Positions 1 through 8,926 of a DNA stretch of 64,000 nucleotides are shown here, in pieces (the stretch's first letter is position 1; each line of letters begins with the position of its first letter). The stretch is from positions 372,001 to 436,000 of the forward strand of contig NZ_POXG01000001.1 of NCBI RefSeq assembly GCF_003044565.1. Reading direction: 5' to 3'. The DNA is from Neisseria sicca (GTDB lineage Bacteria > Pseudomonadota > Gammaproteobacteria > Burkholderiales > Neisseriaceae). The translations under genes were made by a program, and so were the position numbers. The notes under the pieces were generated by a model. That model had not been told where the DNA came from and did no database searches. It saw only the letters and a list, made by a program, of their open reading frames with translations.

Positions 1-132
1 CAACGCGCTTAAATTTCCCATATGAAGGCAACTGCTCATCCCTATTTGCCCGTATGGGTTTGATAGTAGATTCAATCCGACCGATAACAAGCCGCACTGT
101 TTAAATCGAATCCGCGAGAAATCAGCCCCTTC

Positions 133-175
133 GGGCAATTTCGTATTGCCCCTGCGTGCCATAGGCTAATATAAT
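133..175 (+). promoter_or_regulatory. Putative promoter and overlapping inverted repeat upstream of the pot operon
   Basis: A -35-like TTGCCC (146-151) and a perfect TATAAT (170-175) are spaced by 18 bases. A perfect 7-bp inverted repeat, GGGCAAT-N5-ATTGCCC (133-151), covers the -35 hexamer and could be an operator. Sequence 1-130 holds no gene that I can recognise. The promoter lies about 190 bases before the chosen potG start. Confidence 0.5.
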
Positions 176-365
176 AGCGAGTTCTGCGGAGACGGTTTAT
201 CCTTGTATTTCCACCCGTTTCCCATCCATGCTGCCCGTGCGCTTCACAAGAGTTTCAGACGACGTTTCGACGTTGCGACTCCCGCCAGCAATCAAACAGC
301 TTTTTATCACCCTTTCGAAAATCCGTTTTGCCGGTACTCGTCATTTTTATTGGAGTATTGCCATT

Positions 366-1490
366 ATGACCGCAACCACTGCGTCTTCAGCCAAACCTTA
401 TCTCAAAATCCAAGGCTTGGTGAAAAAGTTTGGTGACAATTACGCTGTCGATAACATCGACTTGGATATTTATCAACATGAAATCTTTGCCCTTTTGGGC
501 AGCTCCGGCAGCGGCAAATCCACGCTGCTGCGTATGCTGGCGGGCATGGAAAGCCCCAATCAGGGCAAAATCATTCTGGATGGTCAAGACATTACCAAAC
601 TTGCCCCCTACGAGCGCCCCATCAATATGATGTTTCAAAGCTATGCCCTGTTCCCGCACATGACTGTGGAGCAGAACATTGCCTTCGGTCTGAAACAAGA
701 CAAAATGCCGAAAGATGAAATCGCCGCGCGCGTGGAAGAAATGCTGCGTCTGGTTCAGATGACCAAATACGCCAAGCGCAAACCGCATCAATTATCCGGC
801 GGTCAGCAACAGCGTATCGCTTTGGCACGCAGCTTGGCAAAACGTCCGAAAATCCTGCTGCTTGACGAACCTCTCGGCGCGTTGGACAAAAAATTGCGCC
901 AACAAACCCAGCTCGAATTGGTCAACACGCTGGAACAAGTCGGCGTAACCTGCATCATGGTTACGCACGACCAAGAAGAAGCGATGACAATGGCGACCCG
1001 CATCGCCATTATGTCCGACGGTCAGTTGCAACAAGTCGGTACGCCTAGCGATGTATACGACTATCCAAACAGCCGCTTTACTGCTGAATTTATCGGCGAG
1101 ACCAATATTTTCAGCGGCGTTGTGATTGAAGACCATGCCGATTATGCCGTCATCGAATGCGAAGGCTTGGAAAACCACGTCCGCATCGACCACGGTTTGG
1201 GCGGCCCGAGCGAACAAGACATTTGGGTCAGCATCCGTCCCGAAGACATTGATTTGTACAAAGAAAAACCTGACCACTTGGGCAGCTTCAACTGGGCAAA
1301 AGGTACGGTTGAAGAAATCGCCTACCTGGGCAGCTTCGCGATTTACCACATCAAACTCGCCAACGGTCGCGTCGTCAAAAGCCAAGTTCCCGCACCTTAT
1401 TGGTATGTGCGTAACATCACGCCGCCGACTTGGGACGAAACCGTCTATATCAGCTGGCCGGAAAACCAACCGACTCCGTTATTCCGTTAA
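366..1490 (+). CDS. potG: Putrescine/polyamine ABC transporter ATPase PotG-like
   Basis: ATPase of a polyamine importer, 374 aa, close to the usual length for PotG. The Walker A motif GSSGSGKST is at about residues 45-53, the LSGGQQQR signature follows near residue 145, then the Walker B stretch ending LLLDEP and the switch histidine in VTHDQEEAM. The C-terminal third is a TOBE-type regulatory region, as expected for this subfamily. The frame is open to base 228, but I chose ATG 366: GGAG precedes it, and the upstream extension crosses an uptake-like sequence and has no domain character. It is first in the operon potG-potH-potI; potH starts 15 bases after the stop. The sequence resembles PotG of the E. 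coli potFGHI system more than PotA. No periplasmic binding protein (potF) lies in the visible part of the cluster. Confidence 0.93.
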   Translation: MTATTASSAKPYLKIQGLVKKFGDNYAVDNIDLDIYQHEIFALLGSSGSGKSTLLRMLAGMESPNQGKIILDGQDITKLAPYERPINMMFQSYALFPHMTVEQNIAFGLKQDKMPKDEIAARVEEMLRLVQMTKYAKRKPHQLSGGQQQRIALARSLAKRPKILLLDEPLGALDKKLRQQTQLELVNTLEQVGVTCIMVTHDQEEAMTMATRIAIMSDGQLQQVGTPSDVYDYPNSRFTAEFIGETNIFSGVVIEDHADYAVIECEGLENHVRIDHGLGGPSEQDIWVSIRPEDIDLYKEKPDHLGSFNWAKGTVEEIAYLGSFAIYHIKLANGRVVKSQVPAPYWYVRNITPPTWDETVYISWPENQPTPLFR

Positions 1491-1505
1491 TTTAAGGGGA
1501 ATGAG

Positions 1506-2471
1506 ATGAACCTTAAAAAACTGAAAAACAAACTGTTCCGCCGCCCGGGTCAGCGCGCGGTCATCGCCGTGCCATATGTTTGGCTTTTAGTGCTATTTCT
1601 GATTCCGTTCGCCATCGTGCTGAAAATCAGCTTTGCCGAACAAGAAATCGCCATTCCGCCGTTTACGCCGCTGACCAGCGTCGATGAAGATTTAGGTCGT
1701 CTGAATATCGCCATCAGTTATCAAAACTATGCCGATATTTTCCAAAATTTTTGGAACACCCTGAATCCGTTCGGCGACAGCGAAAACAGCAATATCTATC
1801 TGATGACCTACTGGTCTTCGATTAAGACTGCGCTGACGACGACTATCATTTGTCTGCTGATCGGCTATCCGACCGCCTATGCGATTTCGCGCGCCAATCC
1901 CTCCATGCGCAACGGTCTGCTGCTTGCGATCATGCTGCCCTTCTGGACTTCCTTCCTATTGCGTGTTTACGCATGGATGGGTCTTTTGGGACACAACGGC
2001 ATCATCAACAATTTCCTGCTCAAAATGCAGATTATTGAAGAACCTTTAGACCTGTTCTACAACGCGTTCTCGCTGAACTTGGTTATGGTTTATGCCTATC
2101 TGCCGTTTATGATTCTGCCGCTTTACACGCAACTGGTGAAACTCGACAACCGCCTGCTCGAAGCTGCTTCTGATTTGGGTGCAGGACCGGTCAAATCGTT
2201 TTTCACCATTACCCTGCCTCTGTCCAAAACCGGCATCATCGCAGGTTCCATGCTGGTTTTCGTTCCCGCAGTCGGTGAATTCGTGATTCCCGAGCTGGTC
2301 GGCGGTTCGGAAAACCTGATGATCGGTAAAGTCTTGTGGCAGGCGTTCTTCGATCAAAACAACTGGCCGCTGGCTTCCGCCGTCGCCGTCGTCATGGTCG
2401 CATTGCTGGTCGTGCCGATTGCACTATTCCAACATTATGAAAACCGCGAATTGGAAGAAGGAGCCAAATAA
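1506..2471 (+). CDS. potH: Putrescine ABC transporter permease PotH-like
   Basis: Inner-membrane permease of the polyamine importer, 321 aa, close to E. coli PotH. It shows an N-terminal membrane segment (about residues 20-40), a periplasmic stretch, and five further hydrophobic segments. The cytoplasmic EAA loop reads EAASDLGAGPVKSFF at about residue 219 and is the docking site for PotG. AAGGGG lies just before ATG 1506. Its stop codon overlaps the start of potI by one base (TAATG), which points to translational coupling and a 1:1 permease pair. Confidence 0.93.
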   Translation: MNLKKLKNKLFRRPGQRAVIAVPYVWLLVLFLIPFAIVLKISFAEQEIAIPPFTPLTSVDEDLGRLNIAISYQNYADIFQNFWNTLNPFGDSENSNIYLMTYWSSIKTALTTTIICLLIGYPTAYAISRANPSMRNGLLLAIMLPFWTSFLLRVYAWMGLLGHNGIINNFLLKMQIIEEPLDLFYNAFSLNLVMVYAYLPFMILPLYTQLVKLDNRLLEAASDLGAGPVKSFFTITLPLSKTGIIAGSMLVFVPAVGEFVIPELVGGSENLMIGKVLWQAFFDQNNWPLASAVAVVMVALLVVPIALFQHYENRELEEGAK

Positions 2472-3361
2472 TGCAAAAATCCCGATTATCTTGGTTCCTG
2501 AAACTGATGCTGATGCTGTCGCTGGCGTTTCTGTACATTCCGCTGGTCGTCTTGGTTATCTATTCGTTTAACGAATCCAAGCTGGTTACCGTTTGGGGCG
2601 GCTTTTCGACCAAGTGGTACGGTGCATTGCTGGAAAACGACACCATCTTGGAAGCCGCTTGGCTGTCGCTGCGTATTGCCGCCGCATCCTCGCTTGCAGC
2701 CGTCGTTTTGGGCACGCTGGCAGGCTACGCGATGGCGCGCATCAAACGCTTCCGCGGCAGCACCTTGTTTGCCGGTATGATTTCCGCGCCTATGGTTATG
2801 CCTGACGTGATTACCGGTTTGTCCATGCTGCTCCTGATTATTCAGGTGCAAATGTTCCTGCAAGGCAGCGGCGAATTGCTCCAAAGGCTTTACTTCGACC
2901 GCGGTTTCTTCACCATTTTCCTCGGACATACGACGCTTTGTATGGCATACATTACCGTCGTTATCCGTTCGCGTCTGGTGGAGCTCGACCAATCGCTCGA
3001 AGAAGCCGCCATGGACTTGGGTGCGCGTCCGCTGAAAATCTTTTTCGTCATCACCCTGCCCTTGATTGCCCCTGCCATCGCTTCAGGCTTCCTGCTCGGC
3101 ATTACCCTGTCGCTGGATGATTTGGTGATTACCTCCTTCCTGTCCGGTCCCGGTTCTTCCACATTGCCGCAGGTAATTTTCTCCAAAATCAAGCTGGGTC
3201 TCGACCCGCAGATGAACGTGTTGGCAACCATCCTTATCGGAATCATCGGTACGCTGGTTATCGTCATCAATTATTGGATGATGCGCCAAGCAACCAAACG
3301 CGATCGAGAAGCCGCCGAAGCCTACCGTCAGGAAAAGCTCGCCGCAGAAAAAGCGAATTGA
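2471..3361 (+). CDS. potI: Putrescine ABC transporter permease PotI-like
   Basis: Second permease subunit of the importer, 296 aa. It has about six hydrophobic segments and the EAA loop EEAAMDLGARPLKIFF at about residue 177. Its start overlaps the potH stop. The C-terminal tail is long, charged and probably cytoplasmic. It is the last gene of the tight potGHI cluster and is followed directly by a rho-independent terminator. As part of a potFGHI-type system it would import putrescine, feeding the oxidase encoded next. Confidence 0.92.
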   Translation: MQKSRLSWFLKLMLMLSLAFLYIPLVVLVIYSFNESKLVTVWGGFSTKWYGALLENDTILEAAWLSLRIAAASSLAAVVLGTLAGYAMARIKRFRGSTLFAGMISAPMVMPDVITGLSMLLLIIQVQMFLQGSGELLQRLYFDRGFFTIFLGHTTLCMAYITVVIRSRLVELDQSLEEAAMDLGARPLKIFFVITLPLIAPAIASGFLLGITLSLDDLVITSFLSGPGSSTLPQVIFSKIKLGLDPQMNVLATILIGIIGTLVIVINYWMMRQATKRDREAAEAYRQEKLAAEKAN

Positions 3362-3370
3362 CCCAATCAG

Positions 3371-3408
3371 ACAGGCTGACCGCATCAATGCAAGGTCAGC
3401 CTGTTTTC
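3371..3408 (+). terminator. Rho-independent terminator after potI
   Basis: An 11-bp stem (3371-3381 with 3394-3404) is followed by TTTTC. It is not an uptake-sequence hairpin, unlike most terminators in this window. Confidence 0.85.
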
Positions 3409-3431
3409 TTCACACAACCTGTTTGACAACT

Positions 3432-3462
3432 TTTCAGACGACCCTCCAAAGGTCGTCTGAAA
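3432..3462. repeat. Inverted pair of uptake sequences before puuB
   Basis: TTTCAGACGACC and GGTCGTCTGAAA face each other with a short loop. The pair lies between the potI terminator and puuB. Confidence 0.8.
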
Positions 3463-3482
3463 CCACCGTAAAGCATTACCCT

Positions 3483-4778
3483 ATGATTCATCCCAATTTG
3501 AAAGAATACCTTCCCTCCTATTATTTCAGCACCATTAATCCCCACGCCGCTTATCCCAAACTTGAAGGTCGTCTGAAAACCGAAACCTGCATCATCGGCG
3601 GAGGATTGACAGGACTTTGCACCGCCCTCCCCCTTGCCGAAAACGGACGTGAAGTAACCGTACTCGAAGCTGCACGCGTCGGCTTCGGCGCATCAGGGCG
3701 CAGCGGCGGGCAAGTCATCAGCGATTACGCCTGCGGTATGGAAGAAATCGAAAAACAAGTCGGTTTGGAACAAGCCCGCTGGTTTTGGCAGCAATCCCTG
3801 CAAGCCGTCGAACTCGTTGACGAACGGGTTAAAAAACACCAAATCGCCTGCGACTGGCAGCGCGGCTACGCCACCGTCGCCGTCCGCAAACAGCACTGGA
3901 AAGAATTGCGACAATGGCACGAACACGCTCAAAAACATTACAACGCCACGCATTACCAACTTTGGGATAAAGACACGCTCAAACAACAGCTTAACAGCGA
4001 TATGTACTTAGGCGCGCAATTCGACCCCAATTCCGGTCACCTCCATCCGCTCAACTACACCCTGGGCGTCGCCCGCGCCGCTGTTGAAGCCGGCGCGCAA
4101 ATTTTCGAACAGTCCCCGATGACCCGTATCGAGCCCTATCAAGGCAGCTGGCTCGTCCATACCCCGAGCGGCAGCATCGAATGTCAAAACCTCGTATACG
4201 CCGTCAACACCTACGCCGGTTTGCATAACAAATTCAAAACACTAGAAAAAAAAGCCATCGCCATCAGCACCTTCATCATCGCCACCGAGCCGCTGGGCGA
4301 ACGCGCCAGAGACCTCATCCGCAACAACATGGCCGTCTGCGACAACCGCTACGTCCTCGACTACTACCGCCTCAGCGCGGACGGCCGCCTGCTCTTCGGC
4401 GGTAAAGACAACGAGTTCATCGACGACCCTGAACGCATGACCGAGCTTGTCCGCCAAGACATGCTCAAAGTCTTCCCGCAGCTTGCCGATGTCAAAATCG
4501 AACACTCATGGGGCGGCGAATGCGACATCACCGCGAACCTCGCCCCCCACTTCGGCAGACTCGCCCCTACTGTTTACTATGCCCAAGGCTACTCGGGACA
4601 CGGCATGGCGATTACCGGCATAGCAGGCCTTGCCATCGCCGAAGCCATCATGGGCGACGATGGTCGTTTGAAACCGTTTGAAAAACTCAAACACCCAAGC
4701 ATCATTACCCAACCTTTCCTGCGCAAACTCGGTTCCTTCCTCGGCTCGAAATATTACCAATGGAAAGACAGCCGTTAA
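3483..4778 (+). CDS. puuB: FAD-dependent oxidoreductase, gamma-glutamylputrescine oxidase-like
   Basis: DAO-family flavoenzyme, 431 aa from ATG 3483. The N-terminal FAD-binding motif (IIGGGLTGL) is near residue 40 and a GASGRSGGQ stretch follows, as in PuuB. A C-terminal GYSGHGMAITGIAG segment closes the FAD site. PuuB oxidises gamma-glutamylputrescine with release of hydrogen peroxide. Its position right after a putrescine importer supports putrescine use as carbon or nitrogen source, although puuA, puuC and puuD are not in the window. The frame is open back to 3423, but that extension would translate the uptake-sequence hairpin, so I prefer 3483. The ribosome binding site there is weak. Other DAO-family substrates cannot be excluded. 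Confidence 0.8.
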   Translation: MIHPNLKEYLPSYYFSTINPHAAYPKLEGRLKTETCIIGGGLTGLCTALPLAENGREVTVLEAARVGFGASGRSGGQVISDYACGMEEIEKQVGLEQARWFWQQSLQAVELVDERVKKHQIACDWQRGYATVAVRKQHWKELRQWHEHAQKHYNATHYQLWDKDTLKQQLNSDMYLGAQFDPNSGHLHPLNYTLGVARAAVEAGAQIFEQSPMTRIEPYQGSWLVHTPSGSIECQNLVYAVNTYAGLHNKFKTLEKKAIAISTFIIATEPLGERARDLIRNNMAVCDNRYVLDYYRLSADGRLLFGGKDNEFIDDPERMTELVRQDMLKVFPQLADVKIEHSWGGECDITANLAPHFGRLAPTVYYAQGYSGHGMAITGIAGLAIAEAIMGDDGRLKPFEKLKHPSIITQPFLRKLGSFLGSKYYQWKDSR

Positions 4779-4806
4779 GTATTTGGTTAAGCTCAACCAC
4801 ACAAAT

Positions 4807-4850
4807 AAAAGGTCGTCTGAAAACCCGATTCAGGTTTCAGACGACCTTTT
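4807..4850. terminator. Uptake-sequence hairpin terminator
   Basis: AAAAGGTCGTCTGAAA and its complement end in TTTT on both strands. It lies between the convergent puuB and the minus-strand lipoprotein gene, so it can serve both. Confidence 0.75.
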
Positions 4851-4972
4851 CGATATTGAACGCGAAACAAGATAGATTCTTAAGGTTTCCAATCACACTG
4901 CCATCGCATCAAGCTCTCAGCCGACGCTCAATAAGTCTAGGTTTCCACCCTTCCCGTTTACTCCCAAACCCA

Positions 4973-5809
4973 TCACATCAAATGAATCCTGCTTGCCGGA
5001 TTGGAGACATTTTCATAGACGGTAATCAAAACGATTTTCCCGCTCTCGTCAAACACAATTTCCAGATAAGGTTTATCGGGGCTGCGGTCGCGGTTGAACA
5101 GGCGGAATGCCTTTTGCGCCTCAAAAATCTTCCCGCGCGATTTCAAATATTCGGGCAACTGGCTGATGTTTTGAAAACTGCCGCCAAACCCGCCGCCGTG
5201 TTTCTTGAGATATTCCGGCGTTGCTTCTATGCCGAAATTGCGCGTTATTCTCAGCGGCTGATCCGAGCCTTGGCTTGTCTGTTTGCCTATTGATAAAACC
5301 AGCGCATCCTGCTGTCTGAGTGTCTCTACCTTTTGTGTCAGCGATTCTACCGCCTGCTGATTATAGCTCCGCTCCCTTTTTGCCATCTGATCAATAGCTT
5401 CTATCACTTTATTAACGTTTTCAGGGTCATTCGCATCGATATCAGGAAACATTGCCTGAGCCAGAGGATCATCTCCGCCGGGAATGCCCCAAATCGCCGC
5501 CAATTCTTTAGGGCTGCGTTCAAACAAACAACTGGAATCGATATTCTCGGCAACCTGACGGACAAAATCATCAATGCCGTCAATCTGATGCAGGTTGGTG
5601 CAATTTGAAGAAGGTGCACTTTCTGCTTGCTTGATGCTATTAGAGTTGGACACTATTGGGTTCAAATCGGATTGGAAAGAGGCTGACGATGCGGAGGACG
5701 AAGCGGCAGATGCGCCGACTTCTTTCGTTTTATCTTCTTTGTTCGGAGAACACGCGGTCAGCATGATTGCTGTGACCAATAAGAGAAGTGATGACGTTTC
5801 GTTTTTCAT
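4973..5809 (-). CDS. Putative lipoprotein of unknown function
   Basis: 278 aa from the Met at 5809. The first 20 residues form a lipoprotein signal ending in the lipobox LTAC, so the mature protein starts with a lipidated Cys followed by Ser-Pro, and is probably outer-membrane anchored. A Ser/Ala-rich low-complexity linker (about residues 30-65) follows, then a mostly helical region with a Gln-rich heptad-like stretch near residue 170 that may be coiled coil, and a C-terminal YLEIVFDESGKIVLITVY strand segment. I do not recognise a family. The longer frame to 5857 translates an uptake sequence and lacks a signal peptide, so it was not used. It is a single gene flanked by uptake-sequence hairpins. 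Confidence 0.75.
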   Translation of the reverse strand: MKNETSSLLLLVTAIMLTACSPNKEDKTKEVGASAASSSASSASFQSDLNPIVSNSNSIKQAESAPSSNCTNLHQIDGIDDFVRQVAENIDSSCLFERSPKELAAIWGIPGGDDPLAQAMFPDIDANDPENVNKVIEAIDQMAKRERSYNQQAVESLTQKVETLRQQDALVLSIGKQTSQGSDQPLRITRNFGIEATPEYLKKHGGGFGGSFQNISQLPEYLKSRGKIFEAQKAFRLFNRDRSPDKPYLEIVFDESGKIVLITVYENVSNPASRIHLM

Positions 5810-5830
5810 AATATTGTTTTCAACATAAAA

Positions 5831-5871
5831 AGGTCGTCTGAAAATCTGCCATTTCATTTTTCAGACGACCT
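5831..5871. terminator. Uptake-sequence hairpin
   Basis: A 14-bp inverted repeat (5831-5844 with 5858-5871). It is positioned to end metXW transcripts and sits just before the lipoprotein gene start. Confidence 0.6.
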
Positions 5872-5901
5872 CTTGTTAGTACAACTCAAAAACCTCATTA
5901 T

Positions 5902-6058
5902 TATAGTGGATTAAATTTAAATCAGGACAAGGCGACGAAGCCGCAGACAGTACAAATAGTACGGAACCGATTCACTTGGTGCTTCAGCACCTTAGAGAAT
6001 CGTTCTCTTTGAGCTAAGGCGAGGCAACGCCGTACTGGTTTAAAGTTAATCCACTATA
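5902..6058 (+). repeat. Correia repeat enclosed element, full length (157 bp)
   Basis: Starts TATAGTGGATTAAATTTAAATC and ends with the inverted counterpart GTTAATCCACTATA. The interior carries the GGTGCTTCAGCACC palindrome and the AGAGAACGATTCTCT-type palindrome typical of full-length CREEs. It lies in the 3' region of metW. Confidence 0.93.
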
Positions 6059-6080
6059 CCAACAAGGTTCTCAGCCTATC

Positions 6081-6671
6081 TTACCCAACGCGGTAAAACG
6101 CCAAGCTGCCCAAAAGGTTGGGGAAATGTTTGACCTGTTTGTTACCCGTCATGACCGCGCGTTCGAGGACGCGGATTTTGTTTTTGGCGCACAACAAATC
6201 AAAGTCTTTGAGCGTACACCAATGGATATTCGGCGTGTCGTACCAATGGTAGGGCATGCGTTCGGAAACCGGCATATGACCGCCGATGGCGATTTGGAAT
6301 CGGTTGCGCCAGTAGCCGAAATTCGGGAAGCTGACAATCGCCTGTTTCGCCACGCGCATGAGGCAGCGCAGGATTTTTTCGGTATTCTGCATGGCTTGGA
6401 TGGTTTGGCTCAAAACGATAACGTCAAACGTTTGGTCGCCAAATTCTGCCAAACCTTGCTCCAAATCGGCTTGAATGACGTTCACGCCGCGCGACATGGC
6501 GGCGATGACGCTGTCGGTGTCGATTTCGATGCCGTAGCCGCTGCATTTTTTGTGTTCCACCAAAGCCGCCAGCAATTCGCCGTCGCCGCAGCCCAAGTCC
6601 AAGACGCGACTGCCTTCGGGAATCCAGTCGTAAATCAACTGCAAATCGTCGCGCAAATTCATGATCGGCAA
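6081..6671 (-). CDS. metW: Methionine biosynthesis protein MetW
   Basis: 196 aa (193 if started at the Met at 6662). MetW is a class I methyltransferase-like protein that works with MetX in homoserine acylation. The SAM-type motif [11 protein letters not shown] is at about residues 25-35, followed by an acidic motif-II residue in GIEIDTD. The start overlaps the end of metX: the inner ATG at 6662 forms an ATGA overlap with the metX stop and may be the true start. The metX-metW order is the common proteobacterial arrangement. Confidence 0.93.
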   Translation of the reverse strand: MPIMNLRDDLQLIYDWIPEGSRVLDLGCGDGELLAALVEHKKCSGYGIEIDTDSVIAAMSRGVNVIQADLEQGLAEFGDQTFDVIVLSQTIQAMQNTEKILRCLMRVAKQAIVSFPNFGYWRNRFQIAIGGHMPVSERMPYHWYDTPNIHWCTLKDFDLLCAKNKIRVLERAVMTGNKQVKHFPNLLGSLAFYRVG

Positions 6672-7798
6672 TCCTTGTCAACATTGTTCATATAAACCGC
6701 TACGGCGCGCATATAAGCCTCGTCTTTCATCAAAAAAGCGTCATGGCCGTGGTTGGATTTGACTTCGATATACTGCACCGGCTTGTGCGCCGCAATCAGC
6801 GCTTTGACCAACTCTTTGGAACGCGCGGGCGAAAAACGCCAGTCGGTACTGAAGCTGGCGACAAAAAATTTCGCTTTCACATTTTGCAGGGCGCGGGTCA
6901 GACTGTCGCCGAAATCCGCCGCCGGATCGAAATAGTCCAAAGCCTTGGTCATAAGCAGGTAAGTGTTGGCATCAAACCGTCCGACAAATTTGTCGCCCTG
7001 ATAGCGAAGATAGGATTCCACTTCAAATTCAACGCCATAGCCGTATTGATAGCCATTGGAACGCAAATCGCGTCCGAATTTTTTGCCCAAACCGTCTTCG
7101 GCAAGATACGTAATGTGTCCCATCATGCGGGCAATCCGCAAGCCCCGTGCGGGAACGGTATTGTGGCTGCGGTAATGTCCTTCGTTGAAATCGGGGTCGG
7201 TCAAAATCGCCTGACGCGCCACATCGTTGAACGCGATATTTTGCGTGGACAGTTTCGGCGCAGACGCAATCACCAAGGCATGGCGCACGCGCTCGGGGTA
7301 AGAAATCGTCCACTGCAAAGCCTGCATACCGCCCAAGCTGCCGCCGACAATCGCCGCCCATTGTTCGATACCGAGATAATCGGCAAGCGCGGCTTGGGAT
7401 TTTACCCAGTCCTTCACCGTAACCACCGGAAAATCCGCGCCGTATTCCCTGCCCGTTTCAGGATTGATCGACAAGGGCCCGCTGCTGCCGTCGCAGCCGC
7501 CCAGATTGTTCAAACCGACCACGAAAAAACTTTCCGTATCAATCGGTTTGCCGGGGCCGACCATATTGTCCCACCAGCCTGTGTATTTATCCTCCGCCGA
7601 ATGCCTGCCCGCAACATGATGGTTGCCCGACAGCGCATGACAGATTAAAACCGCATTATTTTTTTCGGCATTCAGCTCGCCGTAGGTTTCAATCATCAGA
7701 TCAAAACGCGGCAAAGTTTTACCGTTTTCCAAAACCAGCGGCATCTCAAACGGAATTTTTTGGGGCGTTACAATGCCCACCGAGGCATTTTGACTCAT
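6659..7798 (-). CDS. metX: Homoserine O-acyltransferase MetX
   Basis: 379 aa alpha/beta-hydrolase-fold enzyme of methionine synthesis, transferring an acyl group to L-homoserine. The nucleophile elbow [12 protein letters not shown] (Ser at about residue 149) is clear, and the catalytic Asp and His lie in the C-terminal third ([11 protein letters not shown]). Whether acetyl-CoA or succinyl-CoA is used cannot be decided from the family alone. The start at 7798 has AGGA a few bases upstream. It is coupled to metW by overlap. Confidence 0.93.
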   Translation of the reverse strand: MSQNASVGIVTPQKIPFEMPLVLENGKTLPRFDLMIETYGELNAEKNNAVLICHALSGNHHVAGRHSAEDKYTGWWDNMVGPGKPIDTESFFVVGLNNLGGCDGSSGPLSINPETGREYGADFPVVTVKDWVKSQAALADYLGIEQWAAIVGGSLGGMQALQWTISYPERVRHALVIASAPKLSTQNIAFNDVARQAILTDPDFNEGHYRSHNTVPARGLRIARMMGHITYLAEDGLGKKFGRDLRSNGYQYGYGVEFEVESYLRYQGDKFVGRFDANTYLLMTKALDYFDPAADFGDSLTRALQNVKAKFFVASFSTDWRFSPARSKELVKALIAAHKPVQYIEVKSNHGHDAFLMKDEAYMRAVAVYMNNVDKDCRS

Positions 7799-7955
7799 AT
7801 CCTATTCCAACAAATGCGGCGAAAAGCGTTATTATATAGCAAACGGCATGACTTTTTGACACGGACGGACAAGCAGCCTGACGCGCTGAAACATCTGTCC
7901 CCATGCCACCGTGCCCGAACCATACTTTTTCAGACGACCTCCACCGTTTCCCGAT

Positions 7956-8156
7956 ATGATAGGCAGACTTTTCCGTATTTTTTTCTTTTTCGCACTTGCC
8001 GCGCTGATTATCAACCGCCTCTTCAGCCGCAAGCAAAAACGCGCCCTGCGCGATGTCGCCAAAATCAGCGCATGGGTACTGCTCGGCGCAGCCGCAGCGA
8101 CGCTGTTTTGGTATCTGGTCATGCTGTATTTCAAACACATTCCGGATTCTTATTGA
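7956..8156 (+). CDS. Small two-segment inner-membrane protein
   Basis: 66 aa from ATG 7956, or 81 aa from 7911. Two hydrophobic segments (about residues 5-22 and 42-62) flank a basic loop with RKQKR. The longer start would translate an uptake sequence at about 7930-7942, so the inner ATG is preferred, although neither has a good ribosome binding site. Function unknown. It is transcribed away from metX and ends before an uptake-sequence hairpin. Confidence 0.55.
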   Translation: MIGRLFRIFFFFALAALIINRLFSRKQKRALRDVAKISAWVLLGAAAATLFWYLVMLYFKHIPDSY

Positions 8157-8180
8157 CCGGATGTTGGTAGCCAAACAAAT

Positions 8181-8225
8181 AAAAGGTCGTCTGAAAACCC
8201 AAATTCAGGTTTCAGACGACCTTTT
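8181..8225. terminator. Uptake-sequence hairpin terminator
   Basis: AAAAGGTCGTCTGAAAACC pairs with GGTTTCAGACGACCTTTT. It sits between the small membrane protein and the convergent prfH, with T/A runs on both sides. Confidence 0.75.
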
Positions 8226-8279
8226 CCCGTATATCAAAAACACGGGGGATTACGGCATTACCAAAGCGGCTGTCTCAAC

Positions 8280-8924
8280 TCAACGTTTAGAATCCGACTT
8301 CTCCTTAAACTCCGTTCCGACGAACGTCCGTTTCGGATTGCCACGTTCCACCTGATAAAGCCGGCTGTGTTGCGCGCGGGCGTAATCGTCGGTCTGCCCG
8401 GCATAATGTTCCGCCAGCTTTTGCGCCAGCAGGGTCAAAGCCAATTTTTTGTTGGCATGCTGGCTGCGTTCGCTTTCGACGCGTACGGAAATACCGCTTG
8501 CCTTATGAGTGGCACGGACGGCACTTTCAGTTTTATTGACGTGCTGCCCGCCTTTGCCGCCCGAACGGCAGGTTTGAAACTCAATTTCGCTTTCAGACGG
8601 CATTTCAGGCATATCGGGCATACGGAAAACGCCAATATACCAGTTTTTACGCGGATGCTTGGGGCGGACGGGGCTGGTGCATATCCATTGGAGCGAACCT
8701 TGCCAACGCTGTGCCAAAGTTTCGGCATGATTGCCGTCCACTTTAAGCATCGCAGACATAATACCGTGTTTATCGGCGGTTTCGGAGATGATTTCCACTT
8801 CGATACCTTCCGCCTTCGCCTCAGCAAGCAACCTGCCCAATACGAAACGAGCAAAGATGCGGCATTCGGCAGGCCCTTGCGCAGTGGAAATTTGCAGATA
8901 AACCGTTTGTAAATTTTGCTTCAT
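8280..8924 (-). CDS. prfH: Peptide chain release factor H homologue (PrfH)
   Basis: 214 aa from the Met at 8924, short for a class I release factor because it lacks the codon-recognition domain. It keeps the peptidyl-tRNA hydrolysis motif, GGQ at about residues 125-127 within GGKGGQHVNKTESAVRATH, and a basic C-terminal tail. PrfH proteins encoded next to RtcB are known to act on ribosomes whose 16S rRNA was cut in the decoding centre by colicin E3-type toxins, releasing the stalled peptide so that RtcB can reseal the rRNA. GGAGAA lies just upstream, overlapping the end of rtcB, so translation is coupled. The five-codon longer start at 8939 is less likely. Confidence 0.93.
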   Translation of the reverse strand: MKQNLQTVYLQISTAQGPAECRIFARFVLGRLLAEAKAEGIEVEIISETADKHGIMSAMLKVDGNHAETLAQRWQGSLQWICTSPVRPKHPRKNWYIGVFRMPDMPEMPSESEIEFQTCRSGGKGGQHVNKTESAVRATHKASGISVRVESERSQHANKKLALTLLAQKLAEHYAGQTDDYARAQHSRLYQVERGNPKRTFVGTEFKEKSDSKR

Positions 8925-8926
8925 AT

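Noticed and set aside
4760-5293. 177-codon plus-strand frame over the end of puuB and the lipoprotein gene
   Set aside because: Crosses an uptake-sequence hairpin and lies antisense to a gene with a clear lipoprotein signal.
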